64,000 bases of DNA. It comes from Bosea sp. Tri-49. Lineage in GTDB: Bacteria; Pseudomonadota; Alphaproteobacteria; Rhizobiales; Beijerinckiaceae. A program made the position numbers and the translations under genes. Of the stretch, positions 10,722 to 18,740 are shown in pieces. The notes under the pieces are model-generated. The model was not told where the DNA came from. It ran no database searches and was given only the letters and a program-made list of their open reading frames with translations. The stretch lies in the NCBI RefSeq assembly GCF_003952665.1, contig NZ_CP017946.1, positions 1,984,001 to 2,048,000 on the forward strand, given 5' to 3'. The stretch's first letter is position 1, and every line of letters begins with the position of its first letter.

Positions 10722-10745
10722 TGCTCGGGCGCAGCCCGGGCATCT
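10722..10745. repeat. Palindrome between folE and hisI
   Basis: TGCTCGGGC-GCA-GCCCGGGCA forms a 9-base-pair stem with one mismatch just after the folE stop. No T-run follows. It could act as an mRNA 3-prime end or be a dispersed palindrome; a second looser pair (CCCGGGTTGCG...GTCCGGGAATGAC) lies to its right. Confidence 0.45.
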
Positions 10746-10862
10746 CGCCCCGCGCTTCCCGGGTTGCGTCTCGCGCAGTCCGGGAATGACATTGAGCATT
10801 GCGCGCGGTGACGGGATGCTTTCCGCGTCCTATATGCGAGGCGTTGTTCTCAGGATCCTCAC

Positions 10863-11264
10863 ATGACCGCGTTTCCCACCCTCTCCAGCAAGGCCGAGAC
10901 CGAGGAAGGTGCGGTACTCGCGCCGAAATTCGATCGTGACGGCCTCGTCACCTGCGTCACCACCGATGCCGCGACCGGCGAGGTGCTGATGGTGGCGCAT
11001 ATGAATGCCGAATCGCTACAGCTGAGCATCGAGACCGGGCAGGCCTGGTACTGGTCGCGTTCGCGCCAGGCGCTCTGGCGCAAGGGCGAGACCTCCAGCC
11101 AGCTCCAGAGCATCACCGAGATGCGGGTCGACTGCGATCAGGACGCGATCTGGATCAAGGTCAATGTCAGCGGCGACGGCGGCTGCTGCCATACCGGCCG
11201 TCACAGCTGCTTCTATCGGATTAAGCCTGTCGGAGTGGCGGCCGACGGGCCCCTGACCTTCTGA
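10863..11264 (+). CDS. hisI: Phosphoribosyl-AMP cyclohydrolase
   Basis: Hydrolyses the adenine ring of PR-AMP in histidine biosynthesis. The 133-residue single-domain form (no HisE fusion) contains the family motifs [35 protein letters not shown], then the metal-site segment [12 protein letters not shown] with its Asp/Cys ligands, and [16 protein letters not shown] at 10863 has an AGGA sequence about ten bases upstream. It stands apart from other his genes in this window. Confidence 0.96.
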   Translation: MTAFPTLSSKAETEEGAVLAPKFDRDGLVTCVTTDAATGEVLMVAHMNAESLQLSIETGQAWYWSRSRQALWRKGETSSQLQSITEMRVDCDQDAIWIKVNVSGDGGCCHTGRHSCFYRIKPVGVAADGPLTF

Positions 11265-11413
11265 ACCGGGAATGCCTGCTTCGTTGGCAATCCTTTCACC
11301 AAGCTTTCATGTTTCCTTCAAAAGCAACTGATAGCCGCCTAGGGTCCCGGCGCCGTTCACCTTTCGCTCATCGGCTGGCGCGATCCTGATTCTCCCGCGG
11401 AGGGATCGCGCCG

Positions 11414-12430
11414 ATGATGCTGGAGAACATCGCTAGACGGGCTTTCGGATTGGGCGGCGGCGGAGCTGCGATGAACGACCTCGTTTCCGAAACCGCCCCG
11501 CGCTTCAGCCGGCCGAGGATCGGCCTGGCACTTGGCGGCGGCGCTGCGCGCGGCTGGGCCCATATCGGCGTCCTCGATGTCCTGACCGAGGCCGGCTACG
11601 CGCCTGAGGTGATCGCCGGCACGTCGATCGGCGCGGTTGTCGGCGGTTGCTACGCCGCCGGCAAGATGGAGCCGCTGCGCGAGTTCGCCCTGGGCCTGAC
11701 CAAGCGCCGCGTCGTCGGCCTGATGGACTTCCATCTCGGCGGCGCCGGACTGATTTCGGGCGGCCGTCTGAAGCGTCTGCTCGAACGCGACCTCGCCGGG
11801 CTGCAGATCAGCGAGCTGAAGCAGACCTATGCCGCCGTCGCCACCGAACTCGGCACCGGCCACGAAATCTGGCTGACCCGCGGCTCGCTGGTCGATGCGC
11901 TGCGCGCCTCCTATGCGTTGCCTGGCGTGTTCGATCCGGTGAAGCTGGGTGGTCGCTGGTTGATGGATGGTGCGCTGGTCAATCCCGTGCCGGTCACGGT
12001 GGCGCGCGCGCTCGGCGCCGACGTCGTGCTCTGCGTCAACCTCAACAGCGACATGACCGGCCGCGGCACGGTGATCCAGTCCTATGGCGCCGATGCCGAC
12101 CCGGAGCCCGCGCACGAGCAGCGCCCGGCCACCGGCTGGTTTGGCGGCATGCGCGAGCGCATGCGCGGCATCGTCGGCAAGGCCAACAACGACCAGCCGG
12201 GGCTCGCCGGCGTGATGGTCGATGCCTTTAACATCACACAGGACCGGATCTCGCGCTCGCGACTCGCCGGCGACCCGCCCGATGTGATGATCGGCCCCAA
12301 GCTCGGCCGCGTCGGCCTGTTCGATTTCCATCGCGCCGACGAAGCGATCGCGCTCGGCCGGCAAGCGGCCGAACGCGCGCTGGACGAGATCGGCGCGATC
12401 GTCGCCGCCAACCACCTGCCGCTGAACTAG
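11414..12430 (+). CDS. Patatin-like phospholipase (RssA/NTE family)
   Basis: A 338-residue predicted cytoplasmic acyl hydrolase. All patatin elements are present: oxyanion loop LGGGAARGWAHIGVL at about 37-51, nucleophile elbow GTSIGAVVGG at about 68 and the Asp of the dyad in LMDGALVNPVPV at about 177. The first 20-30 residues are variable, and the ATG at 11471 is an alternative start. It is unrelated in architecture to the membrane-fused patatin at 5711. Its 3-prime end is 23 bases from the convergent CBS gene. Confidence 0.92.
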   Translation: MMLENIARRAFGLGGGGAAMNDLVSETAPRFSRPRIGLALGGGAARGWAHIGVLDVLTEAGYAPEVIAGTSIGAVVGGCYAAGKMEPLREFALGLTKRRVVGLMDFHLGGAGLISGGRLKRLLERDLAGLQISELKQTYAAVATELGTGHEIWLTRGSLVDALRASYALPGVFDPVKLGGRWLMDGALVNPVPVTVARALGADVVLCVNLNSDMTGRGTVIQSYGADADPEPAHEQRPATGWFGGMRERMRGIVGKANNDQPGLAGVMVDAFNITQDRISRSRLAGDPPDVMIGPKLGRVGLFDFHRADEAIALGRQAAERALDEIGAIVAANHLPLN

Positions 12431-12453
12431 GCGACAGGTCGCAGGTCCGCGCC

Positions 12454-12885
12454 TCAGGCCATCGCGATGTAGTCGCGCATCGCCCGGCTTTCGGCCTCGA
12501 TCTCGGCGACGCGATGCTTGACGACGTCGCCGATCGAAACGATGCCGGCGATGCGGCCACCATCTACCACCGGCACATGCCGGAAGCGGCCCGAGGTCAT
12601 GATTTCCATCAGCTCGTCGACGCTGGTGTCCGAACGGCAGGTGACGACCTTGGCGGTCATCGCCCGCGACACCGGCGTCTCCAGCGCTGCGGCGCCGTCC
12701 GTGCCCAGGGCCTTGATGATGTCACGCTCGGACAGGATGCCGAGCAGGCCGCCATCCGCGCCGGTCACGACCACGGCACCGATCCGTTTCTCGGCCAGGG
12801 TCCGCGTCGCCTCGCCGAGTGTCCGATGCGGCTGCACCGAAACCACCTCAGCTCCCTTGTTGCCGAGAATATGAGCGACGTTCAT
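12454..12885 (-). CDS. Tandem CBS-domain protein
   Basis: A 143-residue protein that is essentially one CBS pair (Bateman module), expected to bind adenosyl ligands. CBS1 covers about residues 8-65 (VQPHRTLGEATRTLAEKRIGAVVV...GILSERDIIKAL), CBS2 about 75-133 (TCRSDTSVDELMEIMTSGRFRHVPVV...GIVSIGDVV). ATG at 12885 is preceded by TCGGAGGAGAAG, a strong ribosome-binding site, so longer in-frame starts are not needed. Stand-alone CBS proteins of this type are common in Rhizobiales; the ligand and target are unknown. Confidence 0.93.
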   Translation of the reverse strand: MNVAHILGNKGAEVVSVQPHRTLGEATRTLAEKRIGAVVVTGADGGLLGILSERDIIKALGTDGAAALETPVSRAMTAKVVTCRSDTSVDELMEIMTSGRFRHVPVVDGGRIAGIVSIGDVVKHRVAEIEAESRAMRDYIAMA

Positions 12886-13075
12886 CGACTTCTCCTCCGA
12901 CGGTAGCGGCGCCGTTGGCCGGCGCACGTTGATGAGTTGCGACGAGAGCAGCACCGGGGGCCAACGGACTATTTCGTCCGCGGCGCGACGCCACGCTGGA
13001 CTGAGTCCAATGTGAGCGAAGTCTGAGGCGACGGCAAGGCGATTGCGGGCGGAAGCCTGCCCGCTCCGGTTGTGG

Positions 13076-13894
13076 TCAGCGCCGGACCGGTCCGCGATCC
13101 AGCAGCGGGAACAACAGCAGCCCGGCAAGGAAGCCGCCGATATGCGCCTCCCAGGCGATGCTGGTCTCTTCGCCGAGGATTGGCACCAGGCCGGCCCCGA
13201 ACAGGATGTTGGTGACGAACCAGATCACCACGAAGAGCATGGCTCGCGAATTGCGCCAGAGGCCGCCGAGCGGCTCGGCGGGAATCGCGCGCACCACCTC
13301 GTCTTGGCCGAGCCCGCCGAAATGCACGCCGGGCGAAAAGACGAAGCGGATCGCAGCCGCCGTCGCGCCCGAAACACCGGCGGAGGCTCCGACCAGCGGC
13401 AGCACGTCGAGCTCCCGCGACCACCAGTGCAGCAAGGCGCCGGCGATGGTCGAGAGCGCCATCAGCATCAGGAAGCGCCCTGCCCCGAGCCGCCTTGCGA
13501 CCGGGCTGCCGAAGGCCGCGAGCCAGACGACGTTCGAGATCAGGTGCAGCCAGGAGCCGTGCAGCAGCCCGTAGCTCAACAGGGTCCAAAGCTGGCCGCC
13601 GCCATCGGCCAGCAGCAGGCGGACCAATTGCAGGCGCTGGACGAAATCAGGCGTGCCGATGGCCCCCAGGCTCCGGGCGACCTCTTCGAGGCGCTCAGGC
13701 GCGAACCAGAGCGTCAGCCGCGCCGGTACAAAGGACAGCCAGGAAACGAGAAGGAAGTCGTCGCGGGCGCTGAGCAGCTCGCGCGCGCCCTGGATCAGCG
13801 CCAGTGCGGCGATCAGCCAGACGACGGCACCGGGCAGGTTGAAGACCGGCTCGCGCGCCGGAGGACCGTAAGGATCGTCTGGATGTTCCGCCAT
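13076..13894 (-). CDS. Rhomboid family intramembrane serine protease
   Basis: A 272-residue polytopic protease that cleaves substrates within the membrane. Visible signatures are HGSWLHLISNVVWL (loop and TM2 with His and Asn), the catalytic serine motif GASAGVSGA (GxSxG) and the catalytic histidine in AHIGGFLAGLLLF. About six hydrophobic segments are seen. The ATG at 13894 has a GAGTGAGGGCGTG ribosome-binding region; a TTG at 13930 would extend it by 12 residues. A strong hairpin sits about 40 bases upstream of the chosen start. Confidence 0.9.
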   Translation of the reverse strand: MAEHPDDPYGPPAREPVFNLPGAVVWLIAALALIQGARELLSARDDFLLVSWLSFVPARLTLWFAPERLEEVARSLGAIGTPDFVQRLQLVRLLLADGGGQLWTLLSYGLLHGSWLHLISNVVWLAAFGSPVARRLGAGRFLMLMALSTIAGALLHWWSRELDVLPLVGASAGVSGATAAAIRFVFSPGVHFGGLGQDEVVRAIPAEPLGGLWRNSRAMLFVVIWFVTNILFGAGLVPILGEETSIAWEAHIGGFLAGLLLFPLLDRGPVRR

Positions 13895-13932
13895 CACGCC
13901 CTCACTCGCGCATCGGTCGTCGGCAGGCAACA

Positions 13933-13964
13933 GAAAAGGGGAGAGCTGACGCTCTCCCCTTTCC
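13933..13964 (-). terminator. Terminator-like hairpin upstream of the rhomboid gene
   Basis: AAAGGGGAGAGC-TGAC-GCTCTCCCCTTT is a perfect 12-base-pair stem with a 4-base loop (13935-13946 and 13951-13962). Read on the minus strand it is followed by TTTTCTGTT, so it looks like an intrinsic terminator. No minus-strand gene lies just upstream for it to end; it falls in the presumed 5-prime leader of the rhomboid gene. Confidence 0.55.
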
Positions 13965-14077
13965 TCCCCGGCCGGTCACGCCCCCGCGCCCCCCGCCTTT
14001 CCAGTGAGCCCGAACGGTTCGGACGGGCTCGAATTCGACGCCTGAACTATCCGGCATTTTAGCGATCTTCCACAAGC

Positions 14078-14092
14078 TTAACCCTTGCTTAA
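14078..14092. promoter_or_regulatory. CtrA-type box TTAA-N7-TTAA
   Basis: TTAA at 14078 and TTAA at 14089 are separated by exactly seven bases, matching the CtrA response-regulator consensus of alphaproteobacteria. A third TTAA follows at 14095. The box lies between the divergent rhomboid and PAS genes, 170 bases before the PAS start. The match is exact; occupancy by CtrA is inference. Confidence 0.55.
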
Positions 14093-14261
14093 CCTTAACA
14101 ACCCCTGCCGCCTCCCCCTGTCCGGGCCGCGTGGCAAGACGGCATGCGTGCTGCGTCCTGTTGATTCGCAAGGACCCGACCGTCCCCGCCTCGAACGAAT
14201 GCGCTCCGATTTGGCACGCCTTCGCACGACCGGGGACAGCACAGATCGGACTGGACAGGAT

Positions 14262-14831
14262 ATGAAAAACCCGAGCACCCGCCTGGTCTTCGACTACTGG
14301 GACACGCTGCGCGGCGAACGGAGCGCACCCGAACGGGGCGAGATCGAGCCGGGCGCGCTGCGTCATGCGCTCGCCGACACGTTCGTTCTCGAGAACGAGC
14401 CGATCGGGCCGGTCTTCCGCCTGGCTGGAACGCGGCTCTGCGCCCTGTTCGGACGCGAGCTGCGTGGGCGCGCGCTCGTCGCGCTCTGGCCCGATGTCGA
14501 GGCGCAAGGTGACATCCGCCGCCTCGTCCAGACCGTGATGGATGAAACGGCGGGCGCCGTCGCCGGCCTCTCGGCGCAGACGCAGAACGGCGCCACCGTC
14601 CATCTCGAACTCCTGCTGCTGCCCTTGCGCTATCGCGGGCGCACCCATGCCCGCATCCTCGGCGCGCTCTCGCCGACCCTATCGCCGGAATGGCTCGGCC
14701 TCGACACGCTCGATTCGATGCGGATGATCTCACTCAGGATGATCTGGCCGGATGCGCGCGCCCTGCGTAAGGCCGAGCCACAGGAAGACAAACGGCCGAA
14801 ACTGATGCTTCTGCCGGGTGGGCGTGTTTGA
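14262..14831 (+). CDS. PAS_5 domain protein
   Basis: A 189-residue protein that is mostly one PAS_5-type domain, a family almost confined to Rhizobiales. The diagnostic segment runs LVFDYWDTLRGERSAPERGEIEPGALRHALADTFVLE, then FRLAGTRLCALFGRELRGRALVALW. No kinase, cyclase or output domain is attached. ATG at 14262 follows GGACAGGAT, a good ribosome-binding site. A tandem-PilZ gene begins 63 bases downstream on the same strand, suggesting a two-gene unit under the CtrA-type box. Function in c-di-GMP or cell-cycle signalling is inferred from that context only. Confidence 0.85.
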   Translation: MKNPSTRLVFDYWDTLRGERSAPERGEIEPGALRHALADTFVLENEPIGPVFRLAGTRLCALFGRELRGRALVALWPDVEAQGDIRRLVQTVMDETAGAVAGLSAQTQNGATVHLELLLLPLRYRGRTHARILGALSPTLSPEWLGLDTLDSMRMISLRMIWPDARALRKAEPQEDKRPKLMLLPGGRV

Positions 14832-14894
14832 TACGACTAACCGCCTCTTAACCGGCGGCCCGCTAGCATGGCCCTGTTAGGAACAAGGTCTGCA

Positions 14895-15509
14895 ATGCTG
14901 ACGGCGCCCCAAAATCCGAAAACGGGCTCGGTTCCGGTCGAGCGCCGGCGGCATCAACGCATGAAGGTCGTCCTGCTGGGGCGCTACATGCTGCCCAATC
15001 GCATGGAATATCCCTGCCAGACCACCGACATCTCGCCAGGCGGCCTGCATATGGTTGCGCCGGCAAAGCCCGCGATCGGCGACCGCGTCATCGTCTACCT
15101 CGAACATCTCGGCCGCATCGAAGGCACGGCGGTTCGCACCACGCCCGCCGGCTTCGCCATGACCATCACAGCGACCAGCCGCAAGCGCGAGAAATTCACG
15201 GCACAGCTGACCTGGCTCGCCAATCGCGAGGAGCTCGGCCTGCCCGAGGATCGTCGCCATGAACGGATCGTGCCGCGCAATCCGCGTTGCGTCCTGGTCC
15301 TCGAGGACGGGACCGAGCATGCCGTGCGGCTGATCGACTTCTCGCTGTCGGGTGCGGCCTTCGCCAGCGACCACCAGTTCGAGATGGGCACGGCGGTCCG
15401 GCTCGGCAGCACTGCGGCGATGATCGTTCGCCGATTCGACGGGGGCTATGCGGCCCAGTTCCGCATGCCGCTCTCCGCCGACCTGCTCGACGAGAATCTC
15501 GAACTCTGA
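14895..15509 (+). CDS. Tandem PilZ domain protein
   Basis: A 204-residue protein carrying two PilZ-like units. Unit 1 (about residues 13-105) has the arginine motif RRRHQR and the DISPGG motif; unit 2 (about 113-200) has DRRHER and DFSLSG. Both therefore show a complete RxxxR plus DxSxxG pair, the signature for binding c-di-GMP. ATG at 14895 begins just ahead of unit 1; an upstream ATG at 14868 would add nine residues. It follows the PAS_5 gene closely. The expected role is a c-di-GMP effector for motility, surface polysaccharide or cell cycle; the target is not evident. Confidence 0.85.
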   Translation: MLTAPQNPKTGSVPVERRRHQRMKVVLLGRYMLPNRMEYPCQTTDISPGGLHMVAPAKPAIGDRVIVYLEHLGRIEGTAVRTTPAGFAMTITATSRKREKFTAQLTWLANREELGLPEDRRHERIVPRNPRCVLVLEDGTEHAVRLIDFSLSGAAFASDHQFEMGTAVRLGSTAAMIVRRFDGGYAAQFRMPLSADLLDENLEL

Positions 15510-15666
15510 GTCCGGTCTCGGGCGTCCTTCTGGCTGAACCGCGTAGTCATTTTCGGGGGGAGCTGCATCCGGCCCCATCAGGATGACATTGTAACGATCG
15601 TCATGCGTGCCCCCGCGGCGCAGCTGCTCGGTTACTCCAGCAAATGACGACAGCGGCGCCATCCTC

Positions 15667-15813
15667 TGGGAACCCCTCTCCCGGATGGGAGAGGGGCAGG
15701 GGTGAGGGACCGTCGCTGATTATTGGAGCGCGAGGGCGCCGCTGCGCCCTCTACGGATAGTGCAGGCCCTCATCCCTGCCCTTCTCCCACACGGGAGAAG
15801 GGTTCCCCGCGCG
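15667..15813 (+). repeat. Palindromic intergenic repeat, family B, copy 1
   Basis: About 147 bases bounded by two hairpins, CCCCTCTCCC-GGAT-GGGAGAGGGG on the left and CCCTTCTCCC-ACAC-GGGAGAAGGG on the right, with GGGGTGAGGGACCG and GCAGGCCCTCATCCCTGCC conserved between them. Further copies lie at 20604-20752 (same orientation) and 34908-35057 (inverted). The sequence between the hairpins varies, consistent with an old non-coding repeat family. Confidence 0.85.
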
Positions 15814-16074
15814 TCGCTCCGCACCACGCCCGCAATCCGACCAAACACGCCCCCCGCCCCCAGCCATGGTTAAGAGACTGGATGGTTAAGAAAACCCACG
15901 GTTAAGATTTCCTGACGCGAGCGCTGAAAATTCTTACTCTCAGTTTTATACATGTTTTTCTCTAAGTATTTTTGCGATCAATAGGCTCGATTTCAGTAAA
16001 ATTGTCAGCTTTCATTTCAAGCGATCTCTACAGCCCAAGAGCATGGTCGTTCCCGGGACAGGAAAGGGGACGAC
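15814..16074. other. AT-rich gap with phased GGTTAAG repeats
   Basis: Together with the repeat to its left this is a gene-free stretch of about 560 bases. GGTTAAG occurs three times, at 15868, 15884 and 15900, exactly 16 bases apart. From about 15900 to 16010 the sequence turns AT-rich (TTACTCTCAGTTTTATACATG, TTTTTCTCTAAGTATTTTTG), a likely promoter region for the gene at 16075. No ORF here has coding character. Confidence 0.5.
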
Positions 16075-16707
16075 ATGTTTTCGAGCTTCCGGGGATTTCG
16101 CGGCTTGGCCGCTGCTACCATCATCGCTTGCGTCGGCGTGACCGGCGCCGAGGCGCAGCAGAGCGCCGGCCTGCCGATCGCCAGCGCACCGATCGTCGCC
16201 GGCGGCGAGGCCCGCGCGCCCTACGCCTGGACGGATTTCTGCAAGCGCATGCCGAGCGAATGCGCCGTAGACACCCGCGAAGCCGAGTCGGTCGAGCTGA
16301 CGCCGAAGCTGTGGAAGCTGATCGTCGCAAACAACGTCAAGGCCAATCGCGAGATCGAGGCGATCACCGACCAGGACCATTGGGGCGTGGTCGATCGCTG
16401 GGACATCCCGACCGACGGCAAGGGCGACTGTGAGGACTATGTCCTGCTGAAGCGCCAGCGTCTCGCCGAGGCCGGCGTGCCGCGCCGGGCCATGCGCGTC
16501 ACCGTCGTGATCGACGAAGAGAATGCCGGTCATGCCGTGCTGATGATCCGCACCGACCGCGGCGACTTCATCCTCGACAACAAGCGCAACGCGATCCTGC
16601 CCTGGAGCCAGACCGGCTACACCTATGTGAAGCGCGAATCCCAGGCCCGCACCGGCTGGGCTTCGCTCGGTGGCCTCTCGACCGCGACGGTGGCCTCGCT
16701 GCGCTGA
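16075..16707 (+). CDS. Transglutaminase-like cysteine peptidase (BTLCP family)
   Basis: A 210-residue secreted protein. Residues 1-25 look like a signal peptide ending near GAEAQQ. The mature part has the BTLCP catalytic triad context: Cys in KGDCEDYVLLKRQRL at about 120, His in GHAVLMIRTDRG at about 148 and Asp in FILDNKRN. The FCKRMPSEC segment near residue 50 is also typical. LapG, the c-di-GMP-controlled adhesin protease, is a related family, but no LapD partner is present here. ATG at 16075 follows AAAGGGGACGAC, a strong ribosome-binding site. Confidence 0.92.
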   Translation: MFSSFRGFRGLAAATIIACVGVTGAEAQQSAGLPIASAPIVAGGEARAPYAWTDFCKRMPSECAVDTREAESVELTPKLWKLIVANNVKANREIEAITDQDHWGVVDRWDIPTDGKGDCEDYVLLKRQRLAEAGVPRRAMRVTVVIDEENAGHAVLMIRTDRGDFILDNKRNAILPWSQTGYTYVKRESQARTGWASLGGLSTATVASLR

Positions 16708-16837
16708 ACGACACAGCGCGCCGGGCGGGGACAAAACCCGGCGCGACACGACATCGGCGAAGTCTAGATGGGCTTCGCCACCAGACGACGAGTCCGGTCA
16801 CGTCCCCACCCACCCGTCCCCGACCGGGCATCGTCCA

Positions 16838-16877
16838 GGGCCGGCTCCTTCCCCGGGAGCCGGCCCGCTTCGTTTTC
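16838..16877 (+). terminator. Intrinsic terminator after the BTLCP gene
   Basis: GGGCCGGCTCC (16838-16848) pairs with GGAGCCGGCCC (16856-16866) in an 11-base-pair stem, followed by GCTTCGTTTTC. It lies between two convergent genes. A second hairpin without T-run (CGCGCCGGG...CCCGGCGCG, 16717-16745) precedes it. Confidence 0.6.
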
Positions 16878-16904
16878 AGGAACAGACGGAACCGCGCGGA
16901 GCGA

Positions 16905-17435
16905 TCAGTCGATCCGCTTCATGCTCTTGGCGAACAGCTTCCAGCGCTCGGCATAGCCGGCAGCCGTGGCGCGCAGGCCTGAGATCGCCGTCTCGTCGAG
17001 CGTGCGGATCGCTCGCGCCGGCGAGCCGACAATCAGCGAATTGTCCGGGAACTCCTTGCCCTCGGTCACCAGCGCGTTGGCGCCGACCAAGCAGTTGCGG
17101 CCGATCTTCACATGATTGAGCACGGTCGCGCCCATGCCGACCAGGCTGTTATCGCCGATAGTGCAGCCATGCAGGATGGCGCGGTGGCCGATGGTACAGC
17201 CGGCGCCGACCCTGAGCGGCGCGCCCATATCGGTATGGAGCACGCAGCCTTCCTGGAGGTTGGTAGCCTCGCCGATCTCGATCCATTCGTTGTCGCCGCG
17301 CAGCACCGCGCCGAACCAGATCCCGACATCCCGGGCGAGCCTGACGCGCCCGATCACATGGGCATCGGGCGCGAGCCACCATTGCCCCTCCGGCGGCGTC
17401 TCCGGCGCGGTTCCGTCGAGCGAGTAGAGTGGCAT
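16905..17435 (-). CDS. Gamma-carbonic anhydrase family protein (left-handed beta helix)
   Basis: A 176-residue hexapeptide-repeat protein. The left-handed beta-helix repeats span about residues 25-125 (VIGRVRLARDVGIWFGAVLRGDNEWIEIGEATNLQEGCVLHTD... TIGHRAILHGCTIGDNSLVGMGATVLNHV). Conserved pieces include RGD and the three metal-site histidines in LHTD, IGHRAILHG. A helical C-terminal tail closes the fold. It may hydrate CO2 or act as an inactive homologue such as PaaY/CaiE-like proteins; sequence alone does not decide. Confidence 0.9.
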   Translation of the reverse strand: MPLYSLDGTAPETPPEGQWWLAPDAHVIGRVRLARDVGIWFGAVLRGDNEWIEIGEATNLQEGCVLHTDMGAPLRVGAGCTIGHRAILHGCTIGDNSLVGMGATVLNHVKIGRNCLVGANALVTEGKEFPDNSLIVGSPARAIRTLDETAISGLRATAAGYAERWKLFAKSMKRID

Positions 17436-17490
17436 GGCGTATCCTCCGGAGCTTTTCAGCCCGAGGATTGCAAGGCGGCCCGCCCTGTCG

Positions 17491-17853
17491 TCAAGCCGCG
17501 CCGAACATCATCAGGAGATCGAGCACGACCCGGCCGCTGATCAGGCTCCAGAGCGAGGCGATCATGCTCGCGGCCATGACGAAGAAGAAGGGCCGCCCTT
17601 CGATCCGCCGGCCGCGCACGGTGTTGCGCAGGATCAGGAAGGGCGCGCTGAACACCACGACTGGCACGCTCGCCACCGCGCCGACACCGCCGCCCTGCAA
17701 GAGTTCGAAGCCGGCACGCTTCTGCGTGAACAGTTCGAAGGCGCTCGCCAGCAGACCGGCGAAGGCGAAGCCGAGGACCAGAGATTTCAGGGCTTCGACG
17801 GCAGAGGGTTCGAGCGTCACGGGCACGGCTTCCAGCGGATGCTGCCGAACCAT
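17491..17853 (-). CDS. Small integral membrane protein, unknown
   Basis: I do not recognise this 120-residue protein with certainty. From the ATG at 17853 it has a short soluble start (MVRQHPLEAVPVTLEPSAVEALK), then three or four hydrophobic segments: SLVLGFAFAGLLASAFELF, GGVGAVASVPVVVFSAPFLIL, FFFVMAASMIASLWSLISG, VVLDLLMMFGAA. An in-frame start at 17904 would run through the TTAA-N7-TTAA box and is less likely. The gene stands between the gamma-carbonic anhydrase and a divergent membrane-anchored protein. Confidence 0.7.
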   Translation of the reverse strand: MVRQHPLEAVPVTLEPSAVEALKSLVLGFAFAGLLASAFELFTQKRAGFELLQGGGVGAVASVPVVVFSAPFLILRNTVRGRRIEGRPFFFVMAASMIASLWSLISGRVVLDLLMMFGAA

Positions 17854-17885
17854 GGCGCAAGGTCGCTCAACGCGGAAGCAAAGCT

Positions 17886-17900
17886 TTAACCAATGGTTAA
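17886..17900. promoter_or_regulatory. CtrA-type box TTAA-N7-TTAA, palindromic
   Basis: TTAA-CCAATGG-TTAA, extended as GGTTAA/TTAACC-type symmetry, matches the CtrA consensus exactly. It lies 33 bases upstream of the small membrane gene (minus strand) and 93 bases upstream of the gene at 17993 (plus strand), so it could serve either. This is the second exact match in the window and both fall between genes. Confidence 0.5.
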
Positions 17901-17992
17901 CCACGCCGGCGCGGACATGGTTTACGGGACGTTAAGGCGGCTCTGGTTCAGTCTTCCGACAGGGCCGCACGCCGGTTCCGGGGACAAATGTG

Positions 17993-18718
17993 ATGAGCCT
18001 CTACGCCGCGCCCGACCAAGCTCAGCCACTCGGTAGCGCCACCGATGTCGCGACGCTGATCCGCAATCACCTGCGGCGCCGCCCGGCGCCGGTCCTGCCC
18101 CGTGGTGACCGGGCACTGCTGCGGCTCGCAGCCGCCATCGTCGTCCTTGGGTTGGCAGGCACCGGCCTTGCCCTGTTCGCCACCCGCCCCAACCCCGATG
18201 CCGGGACCGAATTGCACCCGACAAGGGTCGGCGATGTCGTGCTGGCGATTCCGGCCAATCTGACCGGCGCCGACAGCGACGAAGGGCGCCTGGTCGGGAT
18301 GGCGCGCCTGCGCCTCGACTGGCCGAGCCTCGGCCCGGTGGTGCCGGAGAGCCGGCAACGCCTGCTGGTGACCTTGAGCCCGCCGGACAAGGTCAACGAG
18401 CCGGCGACGCAGCTTTCCGTCTATGCCCGCTTCCTGACGCCGACGGTCTGGTCAAATCCGGGTGGGCTGGTGGTGCGTGGCTTCCGCAAGGGCTCGCCCT
18501 ATGAGGGCGACGAGCTCTATGTCTCGGTGCCGGATGCGCGCGGCTTTGCGGCACGCTGCCCGGTCGAGACCGCTCAGACCGGTCTCGACGAGCCCTGCCG
18601 CGTGACCTTCCGCCATCGCGGTGTCGATGTGAACATCCGCTTTCCGCGTGCCATCGTTGCCGACTGGCAGATCATGCTCGGTGGCGTCCGCCGCAGCATC
18701 GACGGGCTGATGCGCTGA
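17993..18718 (+). CDS. Single-pass membrane protein, unknown
   Basis: A 241-residue protein I cannot assign to a named family. About 40 soluble residues (DQAQPLGSATDVATLIRNHLRRRPAP) precede one transmembrane segment (LLRLAAAIVVLGLAGTGLALF, about 43-63). The C-terminal 175 residues form a beta-rich, probably periplasmic domain (HPTRVGDVVLAIPANLTG...). Two cysteines (ARCPVE, EPCRVTF) may form a disulfide. ATG at 17993 has GGGGAC upstream. A CtrA-type box lies in the preceding gap. Confidence 0.7.
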   Translation: MSLYAAPDQAQPLGSATDVATLIRNHLRRRPAPVLPRGDRALLRLAAAIVVLGLAGTGLALFATRPNPDAGTELHPTRVGDVVLAIPANLTGADSDEGRLVGMARLRLDWPSLGPVVPESRQRLLVTLSPPDKVNEPATQLSVYARFLTPTVWSNPGGLVVRGFRKGSPYEGDELYVSVPDARGFAARCPVETAQTGLDEPCRVTFRHRGVDVNIRFPRAIVADWQIMLGGVRRSIDGLMR

Positions 18719-18740
18719 GCGCCTAGCCTCAGAGCCCGTT

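Noticed and set aside
14868..14894. Longer start for the tandem PilZ gene at 14868
   Set aside because: It adds MALLGTRSA ahead of the domain without a better ribosome-binding site; retained as an alternative only.
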